From: Phascolarctos cinereus
Lineage: Eukaryota > Chordata > Mammalia > Diprotodontia > Phascolarctidae
NCBI RefSeq assembly: GCF_002099425.1
Contig: NW_018344164.1
Coordinates: 3,716,001 to 3,780,000, forward strand
DNA: 64,000 nt
Direction: 5' to 3'
Positions 55,088 through 64,000 of this stretch are shown here, piece by piece. The position numbers and the translations under genes are program-made. Position 1 is the stretch's first letter. Each line of letters begins with the position of its first letter. The notes under the pieces are model-generated. The model did no database searches. It saw nothing but the letters and a program-made list of their open reading frames with translations, and had not been told where the DNA came from.

Positions 55088-55711
55088 ATCTTTATAGTAT
55101 TCATTTTTAAACCTTTGACAACTATCGTATTCTCTGTTTTGATTCCATACAACATCTTGGATAGAGTGCTGACATGGAAAGAAATGCTCTTTATTTCCTG
55201 GTGTGCTTTGGGTCAGGAAAGGCACTTTGTGATTTCCCACAAGCATTCAGTCCTCTATCCTCCTGTTGAATCTAGGCCCAACTTCCTGTCCATCCATATT
55301 GTCTGTCCTCGTGGACCAATGGATAAACTTCATGTAGTCTCCATTTCAGAAGCATGTAGTAATGCAGTCAATATTCCTCGTGTTTGATCTGTCCTGTGTG
55401 GATAGACAGACTAAATTATTTGGACTGATTATAGCTCTCTTCTGGGAGTCTCGGAATTATTCTGTGGCATCAACTCAATCACATCACCTACAAGCAAGAC
55501 TGTCTGGAGTGTCACTTTAGTTACAGGGAGCCACCCTCTCTGCTGTCACCTCTAGGTCTAGCTAGGTCTCCTTCACTACGATGGGGAACACTTTTATTAA
55601 ACAGCCATATCTTTGGTGTTGATGATCTTCACTGAAAAGGGGAATCTCTGCTGTCTTTCACAGAATTTGCATGATCTTGAGCAGACCCTTTGTTGAAAAA
55701 AATAAAATAGC
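55088..55711. other. Unassigned DNA
   Basis: No family recognised. The SINE at its left may sit inside an unrecognised older element spanning about 54600-55700. Confidence 0.3.
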
Positions 55712-55990
55712 TTTGGGGATAGCTAGGTCTTGCAGTGGATAGAGTGGATAGAGTAATGGGCCTAGAATCAGGAAGATCTGAGTTCAAATTTGACATTCAG
55801 ACTAGTTGTGTGACAAGTCACAATCCTTGTTTGCCTCATCTATAAAATGGGGATAATAATTGCAACTACCTCCCGGGTTTATTGTGAGGATCAAATAAGA
55901 TATCATTGTAATGTGCTTAACATAATTCCAGGTATATAGTAAGCACTATCTAAATGTTACCTATTTTATTATTATTACTATTATCAAATA
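55712..55990 (+). repeat. MIR/CORE-SINE, full length, sense
   Basis: 'gatagctaggtcttgcagtg', 'gaagatctgagttcaaattt', 'catctataaaatggggataa', 'gggtttattgtgaggatcaa', 'gtatatagtaagcactatct'. The head carries a small duplication (gtggatagagtggatagag). Confidence 0.92.
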
Positions 55991-56012
55991 ATAAGTACAG
56001 TAGGATTTTATA

Positions 56013-56250
56013 AAGGCAGCTAGGTGGCTTAGTGAATAGAGTGCTAGGCCTAGAGTCAGGAAGACCTGAGTTCAAATCCAGCCTTACTAGCTATGTGACT
56101 CTGGGCAAGTCACTTAACCTGTGTTTACCTCAATCCAGTGGAGAAGGAAATGGCAAACCACTCCAGTATCTTTGCCAAGAAAATGCCACAAACTCTATTG
56201 GCATGATATGCTCGTGAGGTCACAGAGTCGGATGCTACTGAACAACAGCA
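56013..56250 (+). mobile_element. MAR1-type SINE, sense
   Basis: 'aggcagctaggtggcttagt', 'tgtgactctgggcaagtcac', 'atggcaaaccactccagtat', 'gatgctactgaacaacagca'. Confidence 0.93.
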
Positions 56251-56765
56251 AGAAAAGGAACTTACATTCTATACATCTTTCAGATAATTCTGAACTGGTA
56301 AAGATGTCATCCACTGTTGGCTATCATTTGTGAAAGCCTGCTTCACCCTGCTAATATCCTCATCAATGATGTCCTTCATTTGCATGGAGGGAATTCTTAT
56401 AAAGATTTCATTTAAATGGGACAGTAGGCATAAAGTCAGTAGTTATTAATATTGTCTCAATCACCATTTTTTGGTGAGGGAGTATTAATAAAGACCATTT
56501 CCCCCATGTTTTTGATATCTCCTCTACCTTTTAATACCTTACATATTGATCCTTACAACTCTCTACATATATATGTATACATGTGTGTATATATAAAACA
56601 TGTATGTATATTTATACACCCCCCCACACACACAGGAGATCCTCTGGCATAAAATTTCTGTATGTATGCTTGCTCAAATGTGGCTACTTTTCTACCTCCT
56701 CTACCAATATATTTAAGACCATGACTTTAGGGTTCAAATGGTTTCACTATATCTGATAGAGGAGG

Positions 56766-56768
<3 letters not shown>
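56251..56768. other. Unassigned; AT/CA simple repeat near 56565-56635
   Basis: No recognised transposon. Tatata/gtgtat words and a C6 run. Confidence 0.4.
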
Positions 56769-56818
<50 letters not shown>

Positions 56819-56832
56819 TGTGTGTATGTGCG
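56769..56832. repeat. (GT)n microsatellite
   Basis: Read directly, with TA steps at its end. Confidence 0.97.
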
Positions 56833-57589
56833 CATGCACGCACATATATATACAACAAACAGGGAAATTTTATTGACCTATATACCAACTCTTCCATCTT
56901 TCCCATATAAACAAAATCTTTATGGCACTTTCCTATGTGCAAATCAAGAGTATCATTGATGAGAATTTTAGTAGAGAAAAGCAGATTTTCACAAATGATA
57001 GACAATAGACTGCATCTTTACCATTTCACAACTAAAAGGCATAGAGAACGTAAGATTCTACTCTGCTCATTATTTGATTATTTTTTATACATCTTTTCCA
57101 TTTTTTTAATGTTTGTTGTGCTACTTCCATTTTGTGGCTTTAAATGCCCTCAGGATTACCATGCTTAGTTGGATGTGATGGTAAGCTTTCTTTAAAGTCA
57201 TTTTACCCTTCATTGTATTTCTCTTCCTAATTAGAAAGTACTGTCCATACTCAATTATCCATCATAGTTCTTAAACTTATACAAGTGAGTTTATATTTCA
57301 AATCAGATATTGCCTTTGGCAGCCATGTCTTTCTGTTTGGTTAGGTTATATGTTTGCTTACTAAAGCACTTTCTGGGATCTTTTGTTGTTCTTATAGTAA
57401 TTAATTAAAATTTGTTAAAATTCTATCCAAAATTATCATAATTGATGTCAATTACGTTGTCAATGGTCAATTTTATAGTTGGTTACTTGTTCAAGTAGTT
57501 TAGGATTGAGTTGTTTCTATTGTATATCCTATCACTTTTTATTTTTTCTTAAATTGGCTGCACAACCTACAGTGAGTCTTTCTGGATCT
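56833..57589. other. Unassigned unique DNA
   Basis: No recognised repeat or gene. Confidence 0.4.
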
Positions 57590-57715
57590 ACCCCCAACTC
57601 CTAAGTTGGTCTCTCCTCCAATTATCATGTATTTATTTATCTTTGTGCATGTTACTTAATCATCATGGACTGAAAATCCCTTAAAGTTATAGACTACTAT
57701 TCATCACTATCTTTT
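57590..57715 (+). repeat. Possible L2 3' fragment, sense
   Basis: 'atttatttatctttgtgcat' and 'aaaatcccttaaagttatag' are weak L2-like phrases. Confidence 0.35.
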
Positions 57716-57823
57716 AATCCTCAGAAGGTCAGAATTGCTGAGGATATAAAGACAAAAAAAAATGAACTATAGCACCTTCCCTCAAGGAACTTAAATTCTA
57801 CCAGTATTACATAATATGTACAC

Positions 57824-57831
57824 AGATAAAT
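57824..57831 (+). repeat. SINE target-site duplication, left
   Basis: agataaat, repeated at 58063-58070. Confidence 0.75.
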
Positions 57832-58062
57832 GGGGTAGCTAAGTGACACAGTGGATAGAGTGCTGGACGTGGAATCAGGACCGTTTGAGTTCAAATACGA
57901 CCTCAGAAGCTGTGTAACCCTGGACAAGTCACTCAACCCTGTTTGCCTCAGTTTCCTCACCTGTAAAATTAGCTGGAGAAGGAAATCCAAACCATTCCAT
58001 GTCTTTGCCAAGAAAACCACAAATGGGGTTCAGAAATGTCTGAAACGACTAAATAACAACAG
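57832..58062 (+). mobile_element. MAR1-type SINE inside L2, sense
   Basis: 'ggggtagctaagtgacacag', 'aaccctggacaagtcactca', 'tagctggagaaggaaatcca', tail ctaaataacaacag. Confidence 0.93.
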
Positions 58063-58070
58063 AGATAAAT
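58063..58070 (+). repeat. SINE target-site duplication, right
   Basis: agataaat, identical to 57824-57831. Confidence 0.75.
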
Positions 58071-58400
58071 TAATACAAGATAATTCGAAGAGGGAGATAC
58101 CATTGACAATTGGAGGCAGAGAGTGAGTGAGTGAGAGGATCCTTCCTAGAGGATATGGAATTGGAACCAAGCTTCGAACAAAGTCAAACATTCTAAGAGG
58201 AGTAACTGAGAAGGGAGTGATGGTAGTTAGAGGTGAAATGTTCAGAAAACAACACGTAGGCTAGTTTGGCTGAACATAAAGAATGAATGAAGGGGAATTA
58301 TGGGGCCAAATAAAGGAGGTAGGAACCAGATGGTAGACAGCTTTAAATTCCACACCAAGGAATTTGTATTTTGTCCTAGAAGATAAAATGTAACATAATG

Positions 58401-59000
58401 AGTATATATATAGGCCCTTTATTTTAATGATATGCAGATGTCATGAAGAAATTTTACCTGTTTGAGTGGTGGAAAAATGCATGCAGAGACTCAGTATAAT
58501 ATCACCATCATCATAATTTTTCCCTTCCATAAGGTCAGAATACTGTGACAGAAGTTTAAAGCCTGCGCGTAAATGTTATGTTGTCTTAGGAGGGGCTCAG
58601 TGAGCTAACTTGACCCAGCCAATGCCAATGATCTAAGCCTTTGTCATAGAATACATGACTAAGAGGATGACTGAATAAGCATGTCAGTTCTTAAACTGCA
58701 GACTTAAATTACCCATCGATAAATCCACACTGCAACAGAAACAGGAATATGTTCCACTTTTGAGGTGAGTAACCTGGGTTTTTTTTGGTAGAGAAAACAG
58801 AGTGAAAATGTGTAATAGAATGGTTGGTCTTTGACTTCATTTTCATTCATGAATTACTTTCAGTTGATTTCAGAGAATGTTTTGAAGAATACTATTATAT
58901 CACAAATAATGATAGTATTTTTCATTTGTTAATGATCATTCTTACATTAACCTTTAAAACCTGGCACTGAAATAGTGATTAATTAATGCAATTAATTAAT
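58401..59000. other. Unassigned unique DNA
   Basis: No recognised repeat. AT-rich ATTAATTAAT words at 58980-59000 border the next SINE. Confidence 0.4.
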
Positions 59001-59227
59001 ATGGGTAGCTAGGTGGCACAGGATTCCAGGCCTGGAGCCAGGAAGACTCATTTCCTGAATTCAAATCTGGCCTCAGACACTGGTTGTGTGACCCCAGGCA
59101 AGTCATTTAACCCTGTTTACCTCAGTTTCCTCATCTGTTAAATGTCAACTCACTCCAGTATCTTTGCCAAGAAAACCCCAAATGGGGTCACGAGTCAGAC
59201 ATACTGAAACCACTAAACAGCAACAAA
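59001..59227 (+). mobile_element. MAR1-type SINE, sense
   Basis: 'gggtagctaggtggcacagg', 'gtgtgaccccaggcaagtca', 'tcactccagtatctttgcca', 'ccccaaatggggtcacgagt'. A short aattaat repeat flanks it (58994-59000, 59228-59234). Confidence 0.93.
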
Positions 59228-59244
59228 AATTAATGCAATCATTG

Positions 59245-59630
59245 GAGTTGAACTGTTTCAACAAGCAGTTAAGTGCTACTTGATGAAAAGCAGCACGCTA
59301 TGAGATGGGGAGCAAAGATTCAAATGACTGAGTTTCTGTTCCCAAGCGGCTTCATATGTGGAATGGGAGATGCCATCTCTATGAATAATTAATATGAATT
59401 GCAATATGAGAAACGTACAGAAGGTACTGTGAAAGTGCTGAAAATAATGAAGAGGCGAGGGGTTTGAGGAGGGCTTCACAGAGGAGGTGATGAGCAAATG
59501 GAGTCTAGCCTTTAAGGAAGGGAGGGATTTCATGCATTGGGAAATACGGGGATACCACTTCAGATGTGGGGGATGGATTGACCAAAATCTCAGAGATGGG
59601 AGGGGGCAAACAAGATGGGGAAATGGCAAG
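59245..59630 (-). repeat. L2 3' region, antisense
   Basis: 'gtttctgttcccaagcggct', 'tcacagaggaggtgatgagc', 'gatggattgaccaaaatctc'. Confidence 0.65.
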
Positions 59631-59850
59631 TAAAGAGACTGTGTAATGTAGTGGAAAGATCTCTGCCTTTCAAGCGAGGCAAAGGTCTATACAACACATT
59701 ATAGAGATTATGCCATTTGAACCTTTAAACAATCTTAGAAAGGCACTATGAGTATTACTATTCCCATTTTGCTGACATGAAAACTGAGACCCAGCTAGGT
59801 GAAACTGGCCACACGATTCGACAGAATGTTGAACCTATAGTCAGAATGCT
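59631..59850 (-). repeat. MIR SINE, antisense, with a sense MIR head at left
   Basis: 59640-59690 looks like a sense MIR head ('gtgtaatgtagtggaaagat'). From 59700 the antisense order follows: 'atgccatttgaacctttaaa', 'tattcccattttgctgacat'. Confidence 0.65.
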
Positions 59851-59990
59851 AAGGTTTAAATGATCACTCCGTCTTCTTGGACAAGATAGTCTGCATTTCT
59901 CTGGGTCTCAGTTTAAGTTTTAGCTTCTTGGAAAGTGCTTAGTACAATGCCTGGTACGTAGTAGACATTTTATAAATTCTTCTTTTCTTC
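59851..59990 (+). repeat. MIR SINE fragment, sense
   Basis: 'atttctctgggtctcagttt', 'agtgcttagtacaatgcctg', 'tacgtagtagacattttata'. Confidence 0.65.
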
Positions 59991-60051
59991 CCTTGTCTCC
60001 TTCAGTCCATGGCCCTATTGTGTGATCACACAGCTAACATTAGAATTGGGA

Positions 60052-60060
60052 TTTCAGTGA
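60052..60060 (+). repeat. SINE target-site duplication, left
   Basis: tttcagtga, one difference from ttccagtga at 60304-60312. Confidence 0.65.
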
Positions 60061-60303
60061 GAGGCAGATAGGTGGCACAGTGGATAGGTCCTGGAGTCAG
60101 GAAGACCTGATTCAAATGTGGCCTCAGGCACTTTTTAGCTGTGTGACCCTGGGTAAGTCTCTTAACCCCATTTACCTCAGTTTCCTCATCTGTAAAACGA
60201 GCTGGAAAAGGAAATGGGAAACCATTCCAGTGTCTTTGCCAAGAAAACCCCATATGGAGTCACAAAGAATCAGATAGCACTGAAATGACTACACAACAAA
60301 ATG
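60061..60303 (+). mobile_element. MAR1-type SINE, sense
   Basis: 'gaggcagataggtggcacag', 'gtgtgaccctgggtaagtct', 'accattccagtgtctttgcc', 'ccccatatggagtcacaaag', tail acacaacaaaatg. Confidence 0.94.
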
Positions 60304-60312
60304 TTCCAGTGA
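60304..60312 (+). repeat. SINE target-site duplication, right
   Basis: ttccagtga, one difference from 60052-60060. Confidence 0.65.
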
Positions 60313-60364
60313 AGGTTGGCCTAAATAACATGAAGTCCCTCCATCCCAGAGCCTATGATGCTAA

Positions 60365-60472
60365 ATGGTCCAATTTGGCTGGAACATATGGGGTTAAAGG
60401 GAGAATAGCGTAAAATAAGGCTAGAAAGAAAACATAGTGCCTGATTTGGAGGGCCTTGGATACAATGCTCTG
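60365..60472 (-). repeat. L2 fragment, antisense
   Basis: 'gtccaatttggctggaacat', 'aataaggctagaaagaaaac', 'tttggagggccttggataca'. Confidence 0.65.
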
Positions 60473-60474
60473 TA

Positions 60475-60672
60475 TCATAGGTTCATAGATTTGTAACTAT
60501 AAAGGCCCTTGTGAACCATTCACTTAGTTCAATTTATTTTATAATTGAGGAAAATGAGGTTTAGGCGTGCTAAGTGACTTACCCAAGGTCACACAAATAG
60601 TAAGTGCCAAAATCAGGATTCAAACTCAAGTTTCCTGACTCATTCTTTTCCTATCGCTAACTTCCCTATTAC
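60475..60672 (-). repeat. MIR3-like SINE, antisense
   Basis: 'tcataggttcatagatttgt', 'aagtgacttacccaaggtca', 'atcaggattcaaactcaagt'. Confidence 0.8.
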
Positions 60673-61574
60673 ATAGTGAATCTGGTGCCTTACTTACGGG
60701 AAGATTGTCCTTTTTAAAAAAATCTTATCCGTGCAGTTGTAGACAGAAAATTAACAACAACAAAAGCTGAGTTCAGATGATGCTACCTTTGCCCTTTCCC
60801 CCCCAATGGCTGGTGCAAAGTATTTCCTAGCCATCTTACTGCTCTCCATCTTTCCCAACCCTCCAAGAACAAGAACCACTCTTGCTTTCCAGCTTATTTC
60901 TCTTAGTGTGACAAAGTCTTGGTTTGTCAGACCAACAAGGGGAAACTAAAACTCATTTCTGTAGCTGAATGTTCTTTCTTTGTTTTCTTTTACAGTCACC
61001 GTGGCCAAAAATAGAAAACAAAGCTGTGTTGGTGGTTGGCTTTTGTCTCACCACCCTTGTTCTCTGATTCCTTAGGTTTGCAAATTGTGTAGGACACAGA
61101 GTTTGTCTTAGTATTGATCCTAACCAGACTTCCTGGCGGAGCAGGGAACTTGGCTGATTTGATTTCTACAGCTGCTTCTCAGCCCTAAGGTGCTTGTAAT
61201 GGAGTGAAGGGGAGATGTGATGAAGAGGATCTTTAGAGCTCTGGCAGGAATGTCCCTTTTCCTCCCCAGAAAAAGAGCATGAACAGCATCTTTACTTAAA
61301 TGGTGAAGCAAATATCATCACAACCATCAAGCTAAACATTTGCACAGCATTTCAAGGCACATTTCAGCAGCTGGAGTAGATGGGCTGTAAGTGAAATGTG
61401 AAGCCTTGGGCAGTGAGTAAGTTTTCAAAGTCCATGCTGTTAGCCTTGGCTGGGACACCACAAGATTCTAAGTGTAATGGATATATGGAGTATGTATGCC
61501 CACAGTGTCATGCCTCACACCTCTCGCCTGGGAGATTGCCTGCCATTTGTATTATGAATATATGTGGGTACAGT
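60673..61574. other. Unassigned unique DNA
   Basis: No recognised repeat or gene. Confidence 0.4.
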
Positions 61575-61715
61575 TATTTACATATTCTCTCTCTTCGTAT
61601 ATGAGTTCCTTGAAGGCAGAGGCGGGGGAAGGGTGGTTTGCTTTGCTTTGTGTTTTCGGTGATTAGCAAAATACCTAGCACATAGTGAGTAAATCCTTCT
61701 TGACAGACTGATTGG
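61575..61715 (+). repeat. L2 3' end, sense
   Basis: 'atgagttccttgaaggcaga', 'tacctagcacatagtgagta', 'aatccttcttgacagactga'. Confidence 0.75.
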
Positions 61716-61979
61716 ACAACTACTCTCTGAGCTCCCTTGATCATTCCATATTGCTCATACTTGCAGATCCGTGTTTATAGAGAAGAACGTCCACTACACA
61801 GTTATACTCAAATTCTCTCAGGATTGTAGTGGTAACCCTGTCATTGGGTAATACACTCATCGTAGTCATCACTTTAGATCTTGAATCCCCACTGATGTGC
61901 TTCTACTTACACAATCAGGAATTCACAGTGACCCTTTTAGATGTTAAACAAAACCATTTATTTATGAATAAAGCAAATG
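61716..61979. other. Unassigned unique DNA
   Basis: No recognised repeat. Confidence 0.4.
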
Positions 61980-61980
61980 A

Positions 61981-62041
<61 letters not shown>
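61980..62041. repeat. (AAT)n microsatellite, ~20 units
   Basis: Uninterrupted AAT triplets, read directly. The plus frame through it encodes poly-Ile. Confidence 0.98.
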
Positions 62042-63655
62042 GCACAGGTGCTCCTAAATGAAAAGAAATGCAAGAATAATAGATATCTTACCTTTCACAC
62101 ATAAACCTGGGCCACACTCTCTCACCAATGCACTCAGTATCTGTGAAGGAGAACAGATACATATTTATAGAAATTGGCAAGGAAGGACATGAAGGAGTAA
62201 AAACCTATGTACTCGAGGTGACTCACACGCCTGGAATTCAGGCTTTGATGTCATTGGTCCATTTGGAAACATCTGTACCATATGAAGCTTCTTGATTACT
62301 AATTACTTCTCTGCTTGTCCTTAACAGTTTCCAGGTGGACAAATACTCTTGTCTTAAATTCTCAAAACAATATAGCATTTACAAGCTCTTTAACCTGAAA
62401 AACACCCTTAAAAGAGCATTAGGAAAGTGTCACACTCTACATTTGGCTAGCTGCTCTCTTCGTACCGGAGAAGTGCAAACCTCATCAGACTTATTATCTC
62501 AGGGTACCACAGAGCAGCCAAGGCAGCTATTCCCTCACCAAGGTGCTGCATCATCTAATGAAAGCCAAACTCAGAGCAAAATAACTTACATGGATTCTCT
62601 GGGCAAGGCAAACCAGTCTGGTCAGTGCTTTACTGACTATGGTTTTGTGTAGCTCAGTAAGGTATCACTCTGTTTCCCATACAGCCAAGCATCTGCAAAA
62701 CGTCTCCCTTTTCTGCTTTTCCCCTTTGCCAGAGGGGGCAGCAAAGAGAAGACACTTCTCAGAGGCCTTGCTCCTATGAAGTTTGACATGGCTTTAGAAT
62801 GCAATAACTGGAACTGAAGCTTTCTTCAAATAAACTTAAATCTTTAGTCAATCAGGAACTAACAGCTAAAGACTTCTTGTCAGTTGCATGCTTCTGCTGG
62901 TTTCTTCAAATAGTAAGGATGAAGCTGCTTCCCTGCGCCCCCCCCCCCCCATACGTCTTTCCTCCTCTGCCAAGTTCTTCAATATCATCACTTCACCAAT
63001 ATTGGCCTCTATCCTAGCCTCCTGTACCCGTCAGTGACTCAAATAAGTGTCCCCTGGTACTCATTGACTTGCTTTTCACTACATTTCCCCAACAAAATCA
63101 ACAGTCCTTAAGCAATCATCCCACACGTCTCCAAATATTTAAGGTTTTAAAGTAAAGGGTAAGCTTTGATCTTCTTAAAACTTAAAACAGCAACATGCAA
63201 ATGAACTGAGGGACCATAATGCTCTATAGTTGTAACCATTTATCAATCCTATAATAATCCTCCATCTCAGTCTTTGTGTTTGAAGACTATATTTCTGCAT
63301 ACTCACATATTATCCATTTTGATAAATGAAACTTGTTTCTCTGCCTCTTTAAGTGATCAAACTATTTAAACCATTATATCATGCCACAGTTCATTTTTAT
63401 CCAAAAATGCTCAAATATAACCTGAAGACTGCATTTCTTTACACACACATTTTAGTGGTTCTTATTAGAACAGATTATTTTCAAATTACTTTCAAGCATC
63501 CAACTGTTCACCTGTAAAAGAGGCAGCTCTTTGCATCCTTTACAAATAATGTATTATTTTTCTTTACATTAATGTCTCTTTTCTGCCCCCTTCATGATTA
63601 AACTGCTTCATATAAAAAGGAATTACTCTAAAAAGTATACCTTACACAATCACAT
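62042..63655. other. Unassigned DNA with a C13 run
   Basis: About 1.6 kb with no family recognised. An open frame at 62335-62652 (105 codons, first codon GTG) has mixed composition but no domain, no splice-like bounds and no neighbouring exon. A run of 13 C lies at 62938-62950. It could hold an unclassified old element. Confidence 0.35.
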
Positions 63656-63765
63656 GGATATTCCTAGAAGCAGACAGAGAGTAGCAATCAGAACTTGAAG
63701 CCAAGTCCTTTGATTCCAAATTCAGCATTCTTTCCATAATTCCATTTAGTCTCATAACTATACTT
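63656..63765 (-). repeat. MIR fragment, antisense
   Basis: 'aacttgaagccaagtccttt', 'gcattctttccataattcca' resemble the antisense MIR head. Confidence 0.45.
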
Positions 63766-64000
63766 TACTGAAGAAGAAACATATAGAAAAGTATGTCTAG
63801 AAAGGAGGCGTGACATCAACGTGTGGTAGTGAGGGATGACGGCTCAATAGCCTGAATATTATAATAGTACTCCTGGAATATTAAAAGACTCAGAACAAGT
63901 TCTTCAGCACCTTGGATAGGTCCTTTAGGGAGGGCTAATGGGAACAAGGATTCAAATTGCTTAGGTAAAGAAAGCAAAGCATAGATATGGATTCTGATCT
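63766..64000. other. Unassigned unique DNA
   Basis: Nothing recognised to the window end. Confidence 0.4.

Larger units (their letters stand above)
57716..58400 (-). repeat. L2 3' region, antisense, split by a SINE
   Basis: 'tccctcaaggaacttaaatt' before the SINE. After it 'agtttggctgaacataaaga', 'gacagctttaaattccacac' and 'caaggaatttgtattttgtc'. Confidence 0.8.

Noticed and set aside
55088-55711. Possible antisense RTE LINE body
   Set aside because: I found no RT motif in any frame that I could defend.
62335-62652. 105-codon open frame as a gene
   Set aside because: It begins with GTG, has no domain and no exon context; kept only as a low-interest observation.

Overview
The window looks like AT-rich, CpG-poor nuclear DNA from a marsupial. 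The evidence is the repeat content: tRNA-headed SINEs of the marsupial MAR1/SINE1 (WSINE-like) kind, marsupial-type L1 3' ends, a half-L1 (HAL1) element, and very many old MIR/CORE-SINE and L2 copies. An Australian lineage is my guess from the SINE types and is not proven. I see no rRNA, tRNA gene, CRISPR array, plasmid, phage or bacterial operon signal. No protein-coding gene can be asserted, so the stretch is best read as intergenic or deep-intronic. Repeat names come from memory of the families, not from a search, and boundaries without a stated target-site duplication (TSD) are good to about 10-30 bases.

Layout. 0-9 kb: GT and AT microsatellites, a ~185-bp segment present twice (1.86 and 4.26 kb), an LTR-like fossil near 3.0 kb, MIR and L2 fragments, and an antisense fragment of an R4/Dong-type LINE (about 7.0-7.8 kb). 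9-12 kb: mostly unique DNA with a protein-like open segment bounded by splice-like sites on the minus strand (10467-10652). 12.2-15.1 kb: an L1-related element carrying only ORF1 (HAL1), full length, with 13-bp TSDs. 15-29 kb: MIR/L2 fragments, a 26-bp tandem repeat followed by AATAAA and a poly(A) run, long polypyrimidine and polypurine tracts, a second exon-like segment on the minus strand (25070-25202), and a possible hAT remnant. 29.0-30.3 kb: an L1 3' end with a SINE inserted in it. 31-42 kb: MIR/L2 fragments, two antisense L1 3' ends with a short sense L1 piece between them, and an antisense L2 of about 1.2 kb. 42-49 kb: SINEs, a long (GA)n tract, and unique DNA at 45.9-46.6 kb that may be conserved. 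49.0-51.6 kb: the longest L2 copy, holding a SINE, an expanded TCTA array and an L1 fragment. 52-60.5 kb: more L2 plus a cluster of MAR1-type SINEs, mostly in sense orientation. 60.7-64 kb: largely unassigned, with an (AAT)n and a C13 run.

How the parts relate. The interplay here is between transposons, not genes. The HAL1 and the L1 fragments share a 3' end, as expected if L1 enzymes moved both. The SINEs have L1-style duplications. Nested insertions give a relative age order: L2 and MIR oldest, then L1, HAL1 and MAR1/SINE1. I did not find a convincing undescribed biological system. The best leads are the two exon-like minus-strand segments, the duplicated 185-bp segment, the 26-bp tandem repeat with a poly(A) end, and the composite 3' end of the HAL1.
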